A DNA stretch of 37,256 nt from Thermoguttaceae bacterium (GCA_017557195.1 JAFZAL010000069.1:1-37256); one strand, 5' to 3'; counted from the stretch's first letter, positions 10,301 to 17,282 are shown. Notes: generated by a model not told the origin, from the letters alone. Program-made: numbers and translations.

Positions 10301-13300
10301 AGCAAAAAGCTGCTGCTTGTCGTTTCCAGCTTGCCGGACGACTATTACACGCTTGTTTTGAAGTCGTCCAGCGGCGCGTTTGCCGACCTGGCGGGCAACC
10401 CGCTCGACGGCTCTACCGCAGCGGGCGTTCAGGATTACACGCTCAATTTCTACGCAGACTGGTCGTCCGCTCAAGCCGTTGGATATACGTCAGACAACTA
10501 CTCTGCGACGTTTACCAAACAGTCCGTCCAGACCTCGCAAAGCGGGTATTTGTACGCAGGCGATTCGGACGCCTATATTATTCAAAACGTTCCCGCCGGG
10601 ACGCCTCTCAACGTTTACGTCGAAACAACCAACGGGCTTAAGCCGACGCTGTACGTCTATCAGGGTTCCAACGATTCCGGAGAACTGCTCGAAGCCGAGT
10701 ATTACGGTCAAACGACTTCCGGCGCCTGGCAGTACGGATTCGTTCAGAACGTTACATCCAATTTCTGCGTCGTCGTTAAAAATGAAACAGCCATCAGCGG
10801 TTCATACACGCTCACCGCGTCACTTAACGGTCAAAAAGAGACGGAGCCGATCGGAACAAACAACAACGCCAGCGCCAAGGCGGAACCGATTATTGGTCTG
10901 AATTTATCGAACGACACTGCCGTCGTTCGCGGGAATCTGGCGTCCAATTCAGACGTTGACTGGTACTCGTTTACGCTGCAAAAAGGCGAATGGATTAACC
11001 TGTACCTGACCAAAGACGACAACAACAGCGTTACAATGGGCTTATACTCCAACAACACTCTGATTATCTCAGGAACGCAAACGGACGACTTCAACAGTTC
11101 CATTCTCAACTTCGTTGAAACGGCGGAAAGCGGCGGTGCGTATACCATTCGCGTTTCCGGTCAAACAGGAGAATACGAACTTCTGGCAGCAGTCGGAACC
11201 GTATTCAATCAGGACAAGGACGGCGCGGCGGTTATCGCTCACAACAATTCCTGGATTGCAGGGTCTCTCGACAAATACAGCGGTTACGAAAACACGTTTA
11301 TTCTTTCCGATATTGTTTCGTCTGACGTTCTCGGACGCGGCGCATTTTTCGGGTCGTCGGTAGACGTCGACGGGAACTGGATGATTGTCGGCGGGCGTTA
11401 CGCCAATCAGGAGGGAATCAGCAGCGGTTACGCCGCTGTCTACGCCAAGGGCGCAACCGGATGGACCGAATTCCAGGAGCTTACGCCGGACGATTTAGCC
11501 TCCGGAGATCAATTCGGGTACGCTGTGTCAATCAAAGGAAACGTCGCCGTCGTCTGCTCTCCAATTAAAGACCTCGGCGGGCTTATTGGTCAGGCGTACA
11601 TTTTTGAATACAAAAACGGAGCCTGGCATCAGACGGCGAGCCTGTCACAGTTCGGCGCCAATCTGGTTTACGGTCTGGACTGCAAGGTTATCAGCGATTC
11701 CAAAGTCCTCATCGGGTCGTCAAATCAGGTTGGCTTCTACGTCAAAAACGCGAGCGGAAACTGGGTTTTGGAACAGAACTCGCCCATTACTCAAAACGAC
11801 GTCAACACGATAGACGATTACTCCATTCAGGGATTCGGTTCAAGCGTGAGCGTCAATACAAAGCAGGGAAGCAATTTGATGGTTATCGGCGCGCCGCAGA
11901 GCGTTTGTTACATTTCCGGATCCGGCTGGCGCAACAACGTCGGCATGGCGTTTGTATACGCGTACAACGCTCAAACCGCGTCCTGGGAACAGTCGCAAAC
12001 GCTCTCGCTGACAGACAATCCCAACGTTACCGAAGACAATCTGCTGGCAGTCGGCGACAACGCCGGGTTCGGAACGGAAGTTCTCGTCTACGGAGATTAC
12101 GTCATTGTCAGCGCGCCGCAAGCGTCGTACGACGGTTTGGACGCCAACGGCGTCGTCTATATTTACAAGTATACAAACGGCTCGCTGGAGTACAGCGATG
12201 CGCTCTGCGGCGAACAGGACGGCGAGATGTTCGGCTCCTCACTGGCGATGAACGATTCCTGTCTCGTCGTCGGGTCGATGTACTATTCGTTTGAAATCAA
12301 CAATACAACGCTCCTCCCGTACACAGGAAAAGCGACGGTGTTTGAACTCAACGCCTTTGGTCAATGGACGCCTCAGCAGGACGTCTTAGCCGGAGAAACC
12401 ATGATGGGCGCGTTTGTCGGGACGTCCCTTGCCTTGGACGCCGACACGCTGGCAGTTGGAGCCGTCGGACAGCGTCCGGAAAACGAACTCGATTCGCCCA
12501 GAAGCGGCGTCGTGTTCACCTATTCCACCGCTAACGCCGACGACGAATACGCCTGTTACATCGACGCAACAAAGGCAATTAACGTCATTATCAATAAAAC
12601 AGACTCGCCTGTTTCCGAGCTGTCAAGCGTCAAGCTATACTATCGCCGCGCCAACAGTACAAAAGAAACCGAGGCGTCTTTAACCGCGACGGCTACCGGC
12701 TGGAAAGCGACAATCAGTTCTTCGCTCGGAACGGGGGACTACGTTTTCAGACTCGTCAATACGGGTGAAACCGGAGGCGAATACTCCATGCGGCTGTCCA
12801 ACCAGGGCATCGATAACACCACCGCGTTGAAGGTTGTCAGCGCGTCTCCGGATTACGGAACGCTGCTGGATTACAAAACCCAGTCCGTCTCTGTTACGTT
12901 CTCTGACGCGCTGCGGCAGGACTTGATTAACCTGACGCAGCATCCGGTTACGGTTTTGTGCAGCGGCGCGGAAATAAACGTCAAGTCCATCTCGCTCAGC
13001 CAGGACAAAAAGACCGTAACCATCGAACTGCTGGACTCCTATCCGTACAAAAACGAAAACGTTCAGATTACATTCAAAAAGGAGAACTTTGTTACAACCA
13101 ACGGGCTGTCCATGACGACGGACTACGTCCTTGATTACACGATTCCGCTGGATGTAATCGCCGTTACATCGCAGGTCGCAATTAACGACGACCAGTTCCA
13201 AATCGCCGTTACATTCGAGGAAAACGTCGAGCTGTCCGGAAACGCTCATTGGAGAGACGCCGTCTCGTTCGAGATGTATTACGCGCCGCTGGACGAGTTC

Positions 13301-14659
13301 ATTCCCTGGGATCCGGCAGACCTGCATTTTGCCTATAACGACGATACGCATACGCTCACCGTTACAAGCTCAGACCCGCTGGCGATGGAAACCGAGTACC
13401 ATCTTAACCTGGACGGCAACATCGTCCTCAGCGTCGACGGGAAGCCGTTGGCAAACCTCGTTGACAACCAGTACGTCATTCCGTTTATCAAAACCGACGC
13501 GTCGATGTCAATTTCTGCAGTCGTCTCGACGGCGTCCTCCGCTTCCACCGGAACCGACGGACAAAGCGAGACGGTCGTCGCGGAAGAATGGATTCACGAA
13601 TGGCAAAACTTCTATCTTGAACTCTGGGCGGAAATGGACTCGTCTTCCGTTGGAGAAGTCAACCTGATTATTTCGTACGACTCCGACCTGTTCGCCCCGG
13701 TTACGCAGGACGGCGCGTTTGTTTATCAGACGGCTCCGGCGTTCTCCGGCGCCAACGGAACGTTCTCCATGAACCTGACCAACGGTCAGATTATCGTCTC
13801 CGCTCAAACCAACCTCGACGGCATGGGCGCGGACGGAAACAAAGTCCTGCTGGGTCGAATTCAGTTCTCGCCAGCGGAAAACGGGGCGGGCGTTGCCATC
13901 GACGCGTTCAAAACCGGCGAATGCGCCTCAACGGGAATTACGGTTTCGCCGTACAATCTTGGACGCGCAAAAGGCGGTTCCGCCGTCAATCAAAACGTTA
14001 CGCAAACCACGACGGAAGTCTGGCCCGTTATTTACGACGTGGACGACAGCAACGTCGTCGACGTCAACGACTTTATCGCTTTCGCCACTTACTTTGGGGG
14101 ACAGCCGAATAAAGCCAACGCTTCCTGGTACGAAGACTACGACTCAACCAACCTGATTGACGTCCAGGACTTTATTACCTTCGCGACCAACTACGGTAAC
14201 AGCCGGACGAAAGGTCAAAACGTTTCCTTCCCGGCGGACTTCATGACGAAGATGAAGCAGCGCATGGCAGCCGCCCCAGCGGCGTTACCCGCAAGCGCTG
14301 TTACGGAACAGGAAGCGCCTGTCCCGCAAGTCGTCGAAACGATTTCAGTCGAACCCGTCGCCGTTGAACTGATAAAAGTCGAATCTGTGCCAGCGCAGGA
14401 AGCATCAACGCCTGTTGTCGAACAGATAACGCCAATTGCCGCCTCGAACAGCGCAGCGATCAATGCGACAGTTACTATCGAACGCGTCGTTGCTGAAGAC
14501 CAGCCGCAGCCGTCCGTCAGTTCAGAACTCACGTCCGTTCAGGCGGCGGTTTTGAACGACGAGGATTCCCTCTTTGACTGGGACGACTCGCTGGCGGATC
14601 CGACTCCGGTTTCCAAAGACCCGGTAGACGCTGCGCTGGAAGAGTTCTTTAATTCGTAA
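4385..14659 (+). CDS. Giant LEPR-XLL protein with three FG-GAP propellers, cohesin-like module and dockerin
   Basis: This 3,424-residue surface or secreted protein has no recognisable enzyme domain. The N-terminus lacks a classical signal peptide but has VEALESRVLLT (residues 38-47), a variant of the planctomycete LEPR-XLL motif with Ser for Pro. Three beta-propellers of FG-GAP repeats (FGxSvxxdGxxxxvGAP) lie at about 346-700, 1354-1700 and 2320-2715, each with seven recognisable blades. Between them are pre-peptidase-C-like beta-sandwiches (for example DVDWYSFTLQKGEWINLYL) and pairs of SbsA-like Ig domains (VSPSGTTPISSMPSELIFKF). Residues ~3065-3200 resemble a cohesin domain. Residues ~3213-3270 are a type I dockerin with two Ca-binding loops (DVDDSNVVDVNDF, DYDSTNLIDVQDF). 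A Val/Glu/Pro/Ala-rich tail follows. Adhesion or matrix assembly is inferred. No Shine-Dalgarno is visible before the ATG. The stop codon lies in a heptamer repeat. Confidence 0.9.
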   Translation: MQKSNYRNLWGLEELLGTSNKETARKSASRLERSMSVEALESRVLLTVDSTLIVDPAVAMEASSQSIESTFEPVYSPSGSETHDWPPDTIDSGTRTYTYDFTFGGNTSTTPYEINLKVKFNTPGAIASSNFTAKVVDASNKVIATGIIDGDFIYFNSMVQYGGTQATLVITRTANISEAQTIRIYKDQCSLGKIAEVSSLTGTFDKAAVTTTNSYSFSMAKGTYGSVQLYAPESQNVVVELYRGSSKIAEATSMGDGYYTIPSFCNPSSSSGTITYYVRVTGGSNVRAESYELQVSRNGVTETETDNSIASALDIVNSNGKIYGTISGTASEFSPAAVNTTLTANSGYGSAAAYDSSSCMLIASTPKATSPAVYMYTPNATDDGWTNIGSWAKPSQCATDGQFGASLSISENWIASGAPTDLVNGVRTGAAYVYNMKTKTTQRIVVQDESDGAKFGSNILVKGEWLFVAASGAQGGSTTSGAVYVYRLNSSNSWEYVQKLVSESTVNFAQFGYSMDCDGQTLVISAPYDSTDGTLQADGIAYLYTLRGSTWTQTQTLTLASMEELPGSSVVLTNDMQFGLSVSLDSGRLAIGCPGYKNSNVKGVVGLYKQDEAGQWNWTNTLYQASGFVGQFGSSVDLSDTQLVVGAPGMACSVYVMEYSSGNSSWTVTGTIDSEGVTNFGSRVLAAGNRIVACSPATGVSASQLIQSYTGLGDVDYYKVKITKRLGEDASITLSPLYGLSLNNLDVCLMDENGNFVYYVNQEGKIVSAITFSSTPGGTYLTGSIELPEGCETGTYYLRIGAKAGKSGAYSLSVSNITKDAFKAQLVSPSGTTPISSMPSELIFKFNEVIDYSSLSTATLNVNNKSVALSSSACTLIDGQTISVKTSSFSTMTGTLQCVFSGLTSLTGSSVSSDALSFTVDTTPPSLTNASHFTVDGTLVSGSQFTGSAVAIPQGNVTQITLVFSSDINLPDNAAAVKRGVAIVNSVGTSIDFDLSLDLDAHTVVLTINQQLGDDTYTIQLSDDFVDMAGNKLSAASANWNFFVNSTSSISIPAATACMTDGSLMYQSSVSGAISQIGEKDDFTIRIDKGNMFSVYVVPHSGSTLKPSVTIKNGSSTSGEGTASRNGGPASVEGLIARNASNTEYSITISGADSNVGGYTIYVVLNGMLDISPSIINPKELSSGTTWRSPTFASDNSSRAISYIANVVGNSVVANTNSYNFYKVQITGGSYLSLALNPGANSDAQIGVYSNQNCAANAQIAAGTVTESGLIAIDPIYNIGGSTATYYIKVSNVTSEFQLTAIQNGVLADAVTSDSLSQSSVFKNNLGQTYVYGHSSYLPGTITDDDLQSFTQTNPTVSVSIDGDWAAVGSQNSGSQYGNVQIYKRTNNVWTLYTTLSGSENAAAGFGQALSVKGNLLAVGAPNATYNQVSCGSVLLFSFNSEEGTWEKVKSITPENYASKESVLFGTEVCLSDGWLAVGATDDIYNGSVCGSVYMYQLTDNSTNPAVFAQRLLAGKDNNVQNHDASVCQAFGTSIDIDGDWMIVGAPQDFIYNTGAAFLYYYDGVHWTQSNVISPAELEYADGFGSQVAIDGDTIAISAPNRENSQGAGTVYLYQINGYGQSLKTLNSITSQSNGAVNFGTSLDFADNQLLVSGWKDAQQTESKVWVYLLNSDGTTTQYASTSPFGGQTLVSASPASGAIFAKIGENEASILNSLSEIQSYGITLDKAGTLSTAIIVPSSSAIGEFNNNLSASMSFTDANGTAYYSDSAFPVGSYEAEVKAAASRSGEYIYYLGYPRTAAPYLDGAFELTGFANTFNNRIKAATTTIDLSFNAQVKLDTLRAALSAGEITINGKAVSSTGYTILDGKTIRLNVPSGGSAVDGKYVVKIAQGASLTDTAGRALDTSEDVTLTLLIDSVHQGAEVENVSTSSGSKTITVTFNEALLSAPAIDDVALSGAKCGTVNIEKATYIESSKKLLLVVSSLPDDYYTLVLKSSSGAFADLAGNPLDGSTAAGVQDYTLNFYADWSSAQAVGYTSDNYSATFTKQSVQTSQSGYLYAGDSDAYIIQNVPAGTPLNVYVETTNGLKPTLYVYQGSNDSGELLEAEYYGQTTSGAWQYGFVQNVTSNFCVVVKNETAISGSYTLTASLNGQKETEPIGTNNNASAKAEPIIGLNLSNDTAVVRGNLASNSDVDWYSFTLQKGEWINLYLTKDDNNSVTMGLYSNNTLIISGTQTDDFNSSILNFVETAESGGAYTIRVSGQTGEYELLAAVGTVFNQDKDGAAVIAHNNSWIAGSLDKYSGYENTFILSDIVSSDVLGRGAFFGSSVDVDGNWMIVGGRYANQEGISSGYAAVYAKGATGWTEFQELTPDDLASGDQFGYAVSIKGNVAVVCSPIKDLGGLIGQAYIFEYKNGAWHQTASLSQFGANLVYGLDCKVISDSKVLIGSSNQVGFYVKNASGNWVLEQNSPITQNDVNTIDDYSIQGFGSSVSVNTKQGSNLMVIGAPQSVCYISGSGWRNNVGMAFVYAYNAQTASWEQSQTLSLTDNPNVTEDNLLAVGDNAGFGTEVLVYGDYVIVSAPQASYDGLDANGVVYIYKYTNGSLEYSDALCGEQDGEMFGSSLAMNDSCLVVGSMYYSFEINNTTLLPYTGKATVFELNAFGQWTPQQDVLAGETMMGAFVGTSLALDADTLAVGAVGQRPENELDSPRSGVVFTYSTANADDEYACYIDATKAINVIINKTDSPVSELSSVKLYYRRANSTKETEASLTATATGWKATISSSLGTGDYVFRLVNTGETGGEYSMRLSNQGIDNTTALKVVSASPDYGTLLDYKTQSVSVTFSDALRQDLINLTQHPVTVLCSGAEINVKSISLSQDKKTVTIELLDSYPYKNENVQITFKKENFVTTNGLSMTTDYVLDYTIPLDVIAVTSQVAINDDQFQIAVTFEENVELSGNAHWRDAVSFEMYYAPLDEFIPWDPADLHFAYNDDTHTLTVTSSDPLAMETEYHLNLDGNIVLSVDGKPLANLVDNQYVIPFIKTDASMSISAVVSTASSASTGTDGQSETVVAEEWIHEWQNFYLELWAEMDSSSVGEVNLIISYDSDLFAPVTQDGAFVYQTAPAFSGANGTFSMNLTNGQIIVSAQTNLDGMGADGNKVLLGRIQFSPAENGAGVAIDAFKTGECASTGITVSPYNLGRAKGGSAVNQNVTQTTTEVWPVIYDVDDSNVVDVNDFIAFATYFGGQPNKANASWYEDYDSTNLIDVQDFITFATNYGNSRTKGQNVSFPADFMTKMKQRMAAAPAALPASAVTEQEAPVPQVVETISVEPVAVELIKVESVPAQEASTPVVEQITPIAASNSAAINATVTIERVVAEDQPQPSVSSELTSVQAAVLNDEDSLFDWDDSLADPTPVSKDPVDAALEEFFNS

Positions 14660-14686
14660 TGCGTAATGCGGAATGCGTAATTTCGC
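14651..14686 (+). repeat. Heptamer array (AATKCGT family) over the stop codon of the giant gene
   Basis: Five consecutive units (AATTCGT, AATGCGT, AATGCGG, AATGCGT, AATTTCG) start inside the last codons of the giant gene. The terminal Asn-Ser-stop (AAT TCG TAA) is itself made of repeat sequence. Confidence 0.8.
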
Positions 14687-15042
14687 AAGCGCAAATCTCG
14701 GGGGAGCGCTTGCGTCGGGGACTGCGGCGGCTTGACGCCGCCTTGTCCAATGCCCCGCAAAAAGACATTGACGTCAGCCAACCACCATTCTGGATCGCGG
14801 ACGTAAGTCCGCCCCCGTAGGCGGGGGAGCCAATCCGCGCTACCGCGCGAAAATCCCAAAACCGCTCCCGTTGGTCGCTTTGTCCTGTACAGTTATAACG
14901 CTACATCCGAAAATCTTATTGGATCGCGGACGTAAGTCCCCCGAAGAAAATTTTACCACAAAGAACACAAAGAACACAAAGAAACAATCAGCGATAATAC
15001 GATATTTCCAGGAACTAAGCGTCCCGGCTCGCGTGTCGCTTT
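14687..15042. other. Gene-free spacer with hairpins and repeats
   Basis: No convincing gene is present. Contents seen: a hairpin GGCGGC-TTGAC-GCCGCC (14726-14742) enclosed by GGAC/GTCC, possibly a terminator without a T run; the phrase TGGATCGCGGACGTAAGTCC twice (about 14790-14809 and 14920-14939); the third copy of a dispersed repeat (14811-14881); and near-tandem nonamers CAAAGAACA around 14955-14985 that resemble the CGCAAAGAA tract at 165-200. Confidence 0.6.
14811..14881 (+). repeat. Dispersed intergenic repeat, copy 3 of 3
   Basis: This third copy of the element at 48-119 has the hairpin CCCCCG-TAGG-CGGGGG, then AGCCAATCCGCGC, TACCGCGCGA, and ACCGCTCCCGTTGGTCGCTT. It is closest to copy 1 on the left and right; the central AT-rich part differs. 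Confidence 0.7.
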
Positions 15043-15079
15043 GCGTAATTACGAATTACGAATTACGAATTACGCATTA
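15043..15079 (+). repeat. Heptamer array (AATTACG) upstream of apt
   Basis: Four tandem AATTACG units flanked by GCGTAATTACG and GCATTA. It is the reverse-complement type of the AATKCGT family found at several stop codons, but here it lies about 100 nt upstream of apt. A TATAAT at 15113-15118 just after it may be the apt -10 box, though no good -35 box is seen. Confidence 0.75.
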
Positions 15080-15183
15080 TTCTCTCCCCCTTCCTTTCCA
15101 TAAAATCTTCGGTATAATTATATAATAAACGGCGACAGCGTTTCTGTCGAGTCTGAATAAACCTCTAACTAAACGGAGTCGTT

Positions 15184-15705
15184 ATGAACATTGCAGATCA
15201 CATTCGCATTATTCCGGATTTCCCGAAACCTGGCATTCTGTTCAGGGACATTACTTCTCTGCTGCTTGACCCCGCCGTTTTTGAAGAAACGTGCGATCAG
15301 ATGATTGAAAAGATCAAGCCCTGGAACCCGACGGTCATTGCAGCGGCGGAAGCGCGCGGATTTATTTTCGGGTCGGTAATCGCTCTGAAAATGAGATTGC
15401 CGTTCGTTCTGCTTCGCAAGCCGGGCAAGCTCCCGGGAAAGACGGTTTCCTATGAATACGAGCTGGAATACGGAACCAACGAACTCCACGTTCACGAATC
15501 GGACGTCCCTGCCGGTTCCCGCGTTGCGTTTATTGACGACCTGATCGCCATCGGCGGTACGGCGGAAGCGGCTTGCAAGCTCATTGAAAAAGCGGGCGGA
15601 ACGCCGGTCGGATGCGCCTTTGTTATCGAACTGGTTGACCTCGGCGGACGCGCCAAACTCGCCCCCGTCCCCGTCGAAACGCTGGTTGAACTTCACGAGA
15701 ATTGA
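15184..15705 (+). CDS. apt: Adenine phosphoribosyltransferase
   Basis: This 173-residue cytoplasmic purine-salvage enzyme converts adenine and PRPP to AMP and pyrophosphate. Diagnostic segments are IPDFPKPGILFRDIT (10-24), EARGFIFG (56-63), the flexible loop RKPGKLPGKTVSYEYELEYG (78-97), and the PRPP-binding motif VAFIDDLIAIGGTAEA (114-129). In that motif Ile replaces the more usual Thr of ATGGT, a mild change. The length is normal for the family. The ATG is supported by GGAG about five nt upstream (AACGGAGTCGTT). A heptamer array starts at the TGA stop, and a 31-nt inverted copy of the 3' end is found at 17190-17229. Confidence 0.95.
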   Translation: MNIADHIRIIPDFPKPGILFRDITSLLLDPAVFEETCDQMIEKIKPWNPTVIAAAEARGFIFGSVIALKMRLPFVLLRKPGKLPGKTVSYEYELEYGTNELHVHESDVPAGSRVAFIDDLIAIGGTAEAACKLIEKAGGTPVGCAFVIELVDLGGRAKLAPVPVETLVELHEN

Positions 15706-15734
15706 GGCAGTAGGCAATAGGCAGTAGGCAGTAG
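15705..15734 (+). repeat. Heptamer array (AGGCAGT family) at the apt stop codon
   Basis: Four units (AGGCAGT, AGGCAAT, AGGCAGT, AGGCAGT) begin at the last base of the apt TGA stop codon. It is followed by a T run at 15734-15741, but there is no stem for a terminator. Confidence 0.8.
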
Positions 15735-15771
15735 TTTTTTTGAAACTTGCTCCTATTGTCTATTCCCACCC

Positions 15772-15882
15772 CCCTACTCCCTATTCCCTACTCCCTACTC
15801 CCTATTCCCTACTCCCTACTCCCTATTCCCTACTCCCTACTCCCTATTCCCTATTCCCTATTCCCTATTCCCTACTCCCTAG
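15772..15882 (+). repeat. Heptanucleotide tandem array, 15 units plus partial (CCCTAYT)
   Basis: Fifteen perfect-length units of CCCTACT or CCCTATT end in a partial CCCTAG two nt before the menC-like ATG. The first nine units follow a strict ACT-ATT-ACT order, giving a 21-bp higher-order period. This strand is the reverse complement of the AGGGAAT/AGTAGGG arrays elsewhere. It fills the apt-menC gap and is open in all three forward frames, encoding Leu-Pro-Tyr-Ser-rich heptapeptides. Confidence 0.9.
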
Positions 15883-15884
15883 CC

Positions 15885-17072
15885 ATGCAACTGGACTCCA
15901 TCGAGCTGTATCAGATAACCGTTCCTCTTAAACGTCCGTACGGACCGCCGCAGTATCGACAGACGGCTCTGTCGAGCATTCTGGCGCGCGTCTGGATTGG
16001 CGACCAGTGCGGCTGGGGGGAAGTCAGCGTCCCGCTTGAACCGCGGCTGAGCGAGGAATGGGCGGAGAACGTCTTTTTCACCGCGCAAACGCTCTTGGCG
16101 CCGCTGTGGCTGGGAGAGGAGTTCTCGCTGCCGGCGGACATGACCGAGAAATGGTCGAAATTTCAGGGCGCCAATTCGGCGAAGTATCTGCTCGAATGCG
16201 CGTTGCTGGACGCCTGCTCTAAAATCGCTGGTAAGTCCGCGGCGCAGTATCTGTATCCGGACACGCCCGGCGGATTCGACGTCTCCGCTCCGAAAGCGTC
16301 TCAACTACCGCCGCTGGACGTCTATCTGTCCTTTGACCAAGAAGACGATTTCGACGCGTTCTATAACAGAGTCGCCAAAGCTGTAAAAGACGGGTTCAAT
16401 TTCTTCGAACTGAAAATTCGTCCCGGTTGGGACTTCTCCATGGTCAACGCGCTGTGGTCAGCGCTGGGTGAGAGCATGTTTTTCCTGTCGTTCGACGGGG
16501 CGTTGACGGAACAACATTCAGACATGCTCTATCGGTTCCGGGATTTCTGCCCGATTCTCTACAATCAGCCGTTTTCACAATACAATTTGTCGCTTTCCGC
16601 CCAAATGTGCGAAACGCTGAAAATTCCTTTTGGCATGACGGACGGTCTGTCCAACCCGGATATGCTTGGCCTTGCTGTTGAAGCCCGCGCCGCTGACCTG
16701 TACGGATTCAACCCGCAGCGAGTCGGCGGCTGGATTAAGACGAAATCGCAGATGGCGCAATGCAAACAGTTCAACGTCGGCGCCCGGGTTTGGAGCGAGC
16801 TGACAACGCCGTTGGGGCAGCGGCAGATGTACGCGTTGGCAAGCCAAAAGAACAACGCCATGTTCGGTTTCGGAGACGGTCAGCCGCCCCGGTTCCCCGT
16901 TCCGTGGTTCGACGCCAATGACTGGTTTGACGCCCTGCTCTTCCCCACAGACGAACTCGAAAAGACGGACGATGGATTGCAGCTTCGCCTTTCCGACGCC
17001 CCCGGCTGGGGTCTGGAACCCGACATGGACGTTCTCGACGACTTAACAGAGCAGTCGTTTGAAATCAGCTGA
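15885..17072 (+). CDS. MenC-like enolase-superfamily protein (o-succinylbenzoate synthase-like), active site altered
   Basis: The 395-residue product has the two-domain fold of o-succinylbenzoate synthase/N-acylamino acid racemase, which in menaquinone synthesis dehydrates SHCHC. Evidence: an N-terminal capping domain ([28 protein letters not shown]), [10 protein letters not shown] (174-183), and a barrel ending in NPQRVGG (276-282) and [12 protein letters not shown] (300-311). Metal-ligand positions read D204, N227 (normally Glu of EQP) and D253. The KxK pair reads K177-x-R179, and the second-face lysine of KPxRxGG is N276. So the fold is kept but several catalytic groups are not. It may be a changed or non-catalytic relative. 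I chose the ATG at 15885; an upstream extension to 15747 would be encoded only by the heptamer array. No Shine-Dalgarno precedes the chosen start. Confidence 0.72.
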   Translation: MQLDSIELYQITVPLKRPYGPPQYRQTALSSILARVWIGDQCGWGEVSVPLEPRLSEEWAENVFFTAQTLLAPLWLGEEFSLPADMTEKWSKFQGANSAKYLLECALLDACSKIAGKSAAQYLYPDTPGGFDVSAPKASQLPPLDVYLSFDQEDDFDAFYNRVAKAVKDGFNFFELKIRPGWDFSMVNALWSALGESMFFLSFDGALTEQHSDMLYRFRDFCPILYNQPFSQYNLSLSAQMCETLKIPFGMTDGLSNPDMLGLAVEARAADLYGFNPQRVGGWIKTKSQMAQCKQFNVGARVWSELTTPLGQRQMYALASQKNNAMFGFGDGQPPRFPVPWFDANDWFDALLFPTDELEKTDDGLQLRLSDAPGWGLEPDMDVLDDLTEQSFEIS

Positions 17073-17134
17073 TAATAGGGAATAGGGAATAGGGAATAGG
17101 GAATAGGGAATAGGGAATAGGCAGTAGGCAGTAG
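17073..17134 (+). repeat. Heptamer array (AATAGGG/AGGCAGT) at the menC-like stop codon
   Basis: Directly after the TGA stop there are about six AATAGGG units and two AGGCAGT units. It is in the opposite orientation to the CCCTAYT array at 15772-15882, so the menC-like gene sits between inverted heptamer arrays. Confidence 0.85.
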
Positions 17135-17154
17135 TGCGAAGCGGCAAAGCCGCC

Positions 17155-17191
17155 TCGCCATCTCGCCACTCGCCACTCGCAACTCGCAACT
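17155..17191 (+). repeat. Heptamer array (CTCGCMA family)
   Basis: Units read CTCGCCA, CTCGCCA, CTCGCAA, CTCGCAA after a CTCGCCAT variant. This is a third heptamer sequence family. On the minus strand it begins at the TAG stop of the apt remnant. Confidence 0.75.
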
Positions 17192-17229
17192 AATTCTCGT
17201 GAAGTTCAACTAGCGTTTCAACTGTAACA
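17190..17229 (-). pseudogene. Inverted remnant of the apt 3' end
   Basis: Read on the minus strand, this encodes VTVETLVELHEN followed by TAG. The last ten residues equal the true apt C-terminus (VETLVELHEN). Over 31 nt the two DNA sequences differ at two bases. The similarity stops on the upstream side, so only the tail is present. Heptamer repeats abut its stop codon, as they do at the intact apt stop. Confidence 0.7.
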
Positions 17230-17249
17230 ATTATTGAGGCGCTTGCGCC

Positions 17250-17282
17250 AATTACGAATTCCGCATTCCGCATTCCGAATTA
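17250..17282 (-). repeat. Heptamer array (AATKCGG) over the SDR stop codon
   Basis: On the minus strand the SDR stop TAA opens into AATTCGG, AATGCGG, AATGCGG, AATTCGT, AATTGG. It belongs to the same family as the arrays at the giant gene and the three PEP-CTERM genes. Confidence 0.8.

Noticed and set aside
14687-15183. Insertion sequence remnant between the giant gene and apt
   Set aside because: There is no transposase-like ORF and no terminal inverted repeats with target duplications; only short dispersed repeats are seen.
15772-15882. CRISPR array
   Set aside because: The array has a contiguous 7-bp period with no spacers, and no cas genes are nearby.
15747-15884. N-terminal extension of the menC-like protein made of LLPIPYS-type heptapeptides
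   Set aside because: It is encoded entirely by the CCCTAYT tandem array, starts with a TTG without a ribosome-binding site, and precedes a normal family N-terminus at 15885.
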